From Pseudomonadota bacterium (GTDB lineage Bacteria; Pseudomonadota; Alphaproteobacteria; Rhizobiales; Rhizobiaceae), in contig JAEYTV010000298.1 in assembly GCA_023433855.1 (NCBI GenBank), forward strand, positions 1 through 17,463: a stretch of 17,463 nucleotides of DNA. The letters run 5' to 3'. Below the pieces are notes generated by a model. That model saw only the letters and a list, made by a program, of their open reading frames with translations. It ran no database searches and had not been told where the DNA came from. A program made the translations under genes and the position numbers. The stretch's first letter is position 1, and each line of letters opens with the position of its first letter. Positions 15,218 to 17,463 of the stretch are shown here, in pieces.

Positions 15218-16204
15218 GTGAACCCACGTCGCGTTGCCCTGTGGGCGAGTGTTTCTTTTTTGCTTGCCTCGCCAGTGGCACCGGCATCGGTGAGCGTGCC
15301 TGTCGTCGCCCATTCCATCAACCAGTTCATGTCCGGCTCATCGCAGAGCACGTTCGGTTCCTTGGAATTCATCGGAGGCATCGAATTTTCCTCCTCTGAC
15401 CGGAGGCTTCAATCACTTTCTGCGATCCGTTTCCGCGCAGATGGGCAGAGCTTCGTCTCGGTGCTCGACACCGGCGCCTGGCTCACCGGTCGGATCAAGC
15501 GCGATCGGCAGGGGCGCATTGTCGGGCTGGACGAGGTATGGATCGATCCGATCCTGCTCCACGGTGAACGTGAAGGCTCAAAATACAATTCAGACGCGGA
15601 GGGACTCGCCCTGAGGCGTGGCGAGGCGATCGTCAGTTTCGAGCAGTTGCACCGGATCGACGTCTATCCGGATCCGGGCTTCGCTGCTTCAGGCCCGCTG
15701 CGGACGCTTGCAATTCCCATTCCGCGTCGTGAGCTGCGGATGAACGCCGGAGTGGAAACGATCGTGGTGTCTCCCGCCGCAGGTCCGCTGGAGGGGGCGC
15801 TGGTGGCGGTAACCGAGCGCAGCCTCGACGACGAAGGCAATCTCTTCGCAGCGGTGCTCGAAGGTCCCCAGAGAGGCGCATTCAAAGTGGTGCGCCACGA
15901 TCCTTACGATGTCACCGACGGGGCTTTTCTAGCGGATGGCGATCTGCTGTTGCTCGAACGCCGCTTCAGCTTCCTGGGTGGTCTCGGCATGCGCATCCGG
16001 CGGGTCAAGGGAGATGACATCCGTCCGGGTGCGGTAGTGGACGGCGAGGTGCTGCTGGAGGCGGACATGCGCAGCGCCATCGACAACATGGAAGGTCTGG
16101 AAGTCATCACCGGACCCGACGGTACACCTCACATCATCCTGATCTCCGACGACAACGGCAACATTCTCCAGCGCAACATCATGCTGGAATTCCGGCTGCG
16201 GTAG
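15218..16204 (+). CDS. Secreted esterase-like / phytase-like beta-propeller protein
   Basis: 328 aa from GTG 15218, with an AGG-containing site (15209-15211) a few bases upstream. No ATG fits without overlapping cobT substantially, and a TTG at 15203 is an alternative. The N-terminus (R-R-V-A-L-W-A-S-V-S-F-L-L-A-S-P-V-A-P-A) is a signal peptide. Motifs of the 'esterase-like activity of phytase' family are visible: L-S-A-I-R-F early, D126-A-E-G-L, L-L-L-L-E-R-R and N290-M-E-G-L-E near the end, followed by H-I-I-L-I-S-D-D-N. Known relatives are predicted six-bladed propellers; phosphatase or esterase activity is mostly inferred. It starts 7 bp after cobT, so it is likely coexpressed with it, though a role in B12 synthesis is not indicated. 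Confidence 0.82.
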   Translation: MNPRRVALWASVSFLLASPVAPASVSVPVVAHSINQFMSGSSQSTFGSLEFIGGIEFSSSDRRLQSLSAIRFRADGQSFVSVLDTGAWLTGRIKRDRQGRIVGLDEVWIDPILLHGEREGSKYNSDAEGLALRRGEAIVSFEQLHRIDVYPDPGFAASGPLRTLAIPIPRRELRMNAGVETIVVSPAAGPLEGALVAVTERSLDDEGNLFAAVLEGPQRGAFKVVRHDPYDVTDGAFLADGDLLLLERRFSFLGGLGMRIRRVKGDDIRPGAVVDGEVLLEADMRSAIDNMEGLEVITGPDGTPHIILISDDNGNILQRNIMLEFRLR

Positions 16205-16208
16205 CGGG

Positions 16209-16850
16209 TCAGTCGGCCTTAGCTGCCGGGATCGGCATGGGCTTCAGCACGTTCATCAGTGCTCCATAGGGCAGCAGCAACACCACGCCGGCGAAGATCT
16301 TGACGCCGAGATCGCCAAGCGCCCAGGAAATCCATCGCGGCCCCTCCGCCGAGAGCGTGCCGAGGATCGGCGCCCAACCCACGGCAAAGTCATCGTTGGG
16401 GCCGATGAAGGCAAATATCGGCGCAAATGCGAGCGAGAAGAACAGGAGGGTATCAATCACCGAACCAAGCAAGGAGCCGGCAAGTGGCGCCCGCCACCAG
16501 GTCTGGCGGCGAAGCTTGTTGAACACGGAGATGTCGAGGAGTTGGCCGATCAGGAAGGCGGAGCCGGAGGCGATGGCGATCCGCGGCGCTGACGCCCAGA
16601 ACGACAGGACCACGCCCACAACCAACCCCACAAAAACGACGCGGCGCGCGACGGAGGGCCCGAACTGCCGGTTGGTCAGATCCGTAACGAGGAAAGCAAC
16701 GGGATAGGTAAAGGCGCCCCAGGTCAGCAGGTCGCCCAATTCTATCCCGAACAGCCTCCCCGACAGTGGGAACTGAACGAGAATATTGGACGCGACCACG
16801 ACAGCCGACATCAGCAAGGCGTACACAAGAATATGGCGGATGATGAGCAT
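16209..16850 (-). CDS. Queuosine-precursor transporter, YhhQ/VUT family (COG1738)
   Basis: 213 aa from ATG 16850, the first ATG in frame, with AGGA 7 nt upstream (a TTG at 16895 lies in the rpmB terminator). About six hydrophobic segments are visible. Conserved family stretches are V-V-A-S-N-I-L-V-Q-F, G-A-F-T-Y-P-V-A-F-L-V-T-D-L-T-N (about 45-60) and S-V-I-D-T-L-L-F-F-S. E. coli YhhQ imports the 7-deazaguanine precursors preQ0/preQ1 for queuosine in tRNA (inner membrane). It lies downstream of rpmB beyond a terminator. The 30 nt around the start can form a preQ1-I-like pseudoknot (separate entry), which would fit the substrate. It ends 4 bp from the convergent phytase-like gene. Confidence 0.9.
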   Translation of the reverse strand: MLIIRHILVYALLMSAVVVASNILVQFPLSGRLFGIELGDLLTWGAFTYPVAFLVTDLTNRQFGPSVARRVVFVGLVVGVVLSFWASAPRIAIASGSAFLIGQLLDISVFNKLRRQTWWRAPLAGSLLGSVIDTLLFFSLAFAPIFAFIGPNDDFAVGWAPILGTLSAEGPRWISWALGDLGVKIFAGVVLLLPYGALMNVLKPMPIPAAKAD

Positions 16851-16876
16851 TTTTTTATCCTGGGTGATGCCACCAG
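16847..16876 (-). promoter_or_regulatory. Candidate compact preQ1-I-like pseudoknot over the yhhQ-type start
   Basis: On the transcript, CUGG (16876-16873) pairs with CCAG (16863-16860). GCAU in the loop (16870-16867) is exactly complementary to AUGC (16850-16847), which includes the start codon. ACCC, three nt, then AUAAAAAA separates them, the same order as in the B. subtilis preQ1-I aptamer as I remember it. The loops are shorter than usual and P1 is only 4 bp, so this is a candidate, not an assignment. The SD AGGA (16861-16858) lies partly in P1. Confidence 0.3.
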
Positions 16877-16896
16877 TTGGAATGATGTGAGGCAAG

Positions 16897-16936
16897 AGAA
16901 AAGGCTTGTCCAGCGTCAGCCGGTCAAGCCTTTTCT
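16897..16936 (-). terminator. Intrinsic terminator of rpmB
   Basis: Perfect 12-bp arms, AGAAAAGGCTTG and CAAGCCTTTTCT (16897-16908 and 16925-16936), around a 16-nt loop. They begin about 27 bp after the rpmB stop, and the downstream arm ends in a T-rich run on the rpmB strand. The symmetric A/T tips mean it could work in both directions. Confidence 0.82.
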
Positions 16937-16962
16937 ATAAAGCTGATACGACAGCGGTGCGA

Positions 16963-17259
16963 TCAAGCAGCCGCTGCTTCCGCAGTCTTCTTGGCGATCT
17001 GGCGACGCAGCAGGCGTGCGCGGATCGACAGTTCATTTTCATGCGCCTTGAGCAGGAAGGCGTCGAGGCCGCCGCGATGCTCAACACTGCGCAGCGCGTG
17101 CGCGGAAACACGCAGACGGAAACGCTGGCCGAGAGCATCAGAGATCAACGTGACCTGGCAGAGGTTCGGCAGGAACCGGCGGCGAGTCTTGTTGTTGGCG
17201 TGGCTGACATTGTTGCCGGTCTGGACGCCCTTGCCGGTCAGTTCGCACACACGGGACAT
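16963..17259 (-). CDS. rpmB: 50S ribosomal protein L28
   Basis: 98 aa from ATG 17259, with AAGGTG 5 nt upstream. The L28 signature is clear: [21 protein letters not shown] at the N-terminus, then [11 protein letters not shown] and [16 protein letters not shown]. The length fits the alphaproteobacterial form with its Ala/Lys-rich C-terminal extension. It is a structural protein of the large ribosomal subunit. A strong promoter upstream and a 12-bp-stem terminator downstream make it a self-contained transcription unit. Confidence 0.98.
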   Translation of the reverse strand: MSRVCELTGKGVQTGNNVSHANNKTRRRFLPNLCQVTLISDALGQRFRLRVSAHALRSVEHRGGLDAFLLKAHENELSIRARLLRRQIAKKTAEAAAA

Positions 17260-17349
17260 GGATACACCTTTGTTCTTCTGCAATCGAATGGCCCTTCCAG
17301 ACAATGCCCGGCGTGCCGATCCAACTGGTCTTGATTGGAAAGTTGCGGT

Positions 17350-17378
17350 TCTATAGTCAGTGATGTCGCTTGCGTCAA
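17350..17378 (-). promoter_or_regulatory. rpmB promoter
   Basis: Minus strand: -35 TTGACG (17378-17373), preceded by C to give the alphaproteobacterial CTTGAC form, a 17-bp spacer and -10 TATAGA (17355-17350). This is the best promoter in the window and would give a leader of about 85 nt before the rpmB ATG. Confidence 0.75.
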
Positions 17379-17463
17379 GCCAAAACCTTGATCAGCCCCC
17401 CGGAGATTCCGCCCAGAGCTTCCGCTTGCGGCTATTTTCTCGCCACGATGGACTGTCTATATC

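Noticed and set aside
17379..17463. Coding or RNA feature at the right edge
   Set aside because: No open frame with support, hairpin with a U-run or tRNA-like structure could be recognised upstream of the rpmB promoter.

Overview
The window looks like a piece of a Rhizobiaceae (Rhizobium/Agrobacterium/Ensifer-type alphaproteobacterium) chromosome. The grounds are protein-level recognition and gene order: accA next to xerD, the aroK-aroB-CBS operon, and the bolA / J-protein / cobS / cobT / phytase-like / rpmB run that I know from rhizobial genomes. I could not run a search, so this rests on motifs and remembered synteny.

Layout. (1) Positions 1-2342 are accessory in character. They hold the 3' part of a UDP-glucuronate decarboxylase gene, a convergent GT90 (CAP10-type) glycosyltransferase sharing its stop tetranucleotide, and a heavily frameshifted macro-domain pseudogene (about 1644-2171, minus strand). 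(2) 2343-4566, plus strand: a secreted D-Ala-D-Ala carboxypeptidase followed 13 bp later by a His-rich CobW-type GTPase. (3) 4578-8395, minus strand: a lipoprotein L,D-transpeptidase whose stop overlaps the tusA start, accA, and a small membrane protein 6 bp upstream of xerD. (4) 8529-11151, plus strand: aroK, aroB and a CBS/CorC-domain protein, joined by two ATGA overlaps. (5) bolA (minus) is divergent from a J-domain protein that is followed by cobS, cobT and a secreted esterase-like/phytase-like protein (plus). (6) 16209-17259, minus strand: rpmB with a good promoter and a strong terminator, then a YhhQ-type queuosine-precursor transporter.

How the genes fit together. CobS and CobT are two of the three subunits of the aerobic cobaltochelatase of B12 synthesis; CobN is outside the window. 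AroK and AroB are shikimate-pathway enzymes. The carboxypeptidase and the L,D-transpeptidase act on peptidoglycan. The UXS and GT90 genes point to surface polysaccharide or LPS. The only stretch over 300 bp without an intact gene is 1556-2342, which is largely the macro-domain pseudogene.

The items most worth a second look are: the decayed macro gene at an island/core boundary; a compact preQ1-I-like pseudoknot that would enclose the SD and start codon of the queuosine-precursor transporter; a CBS/CorC protein without the membrane domain; a J-protein with a Cys/His N-terminus beside cobS; a stem-loop in the bolA leader; and a CobW GTPase with an altered NKxD motif. I saw no CRISPR array, intact transposase, phage gene, tRNA or rRNA.
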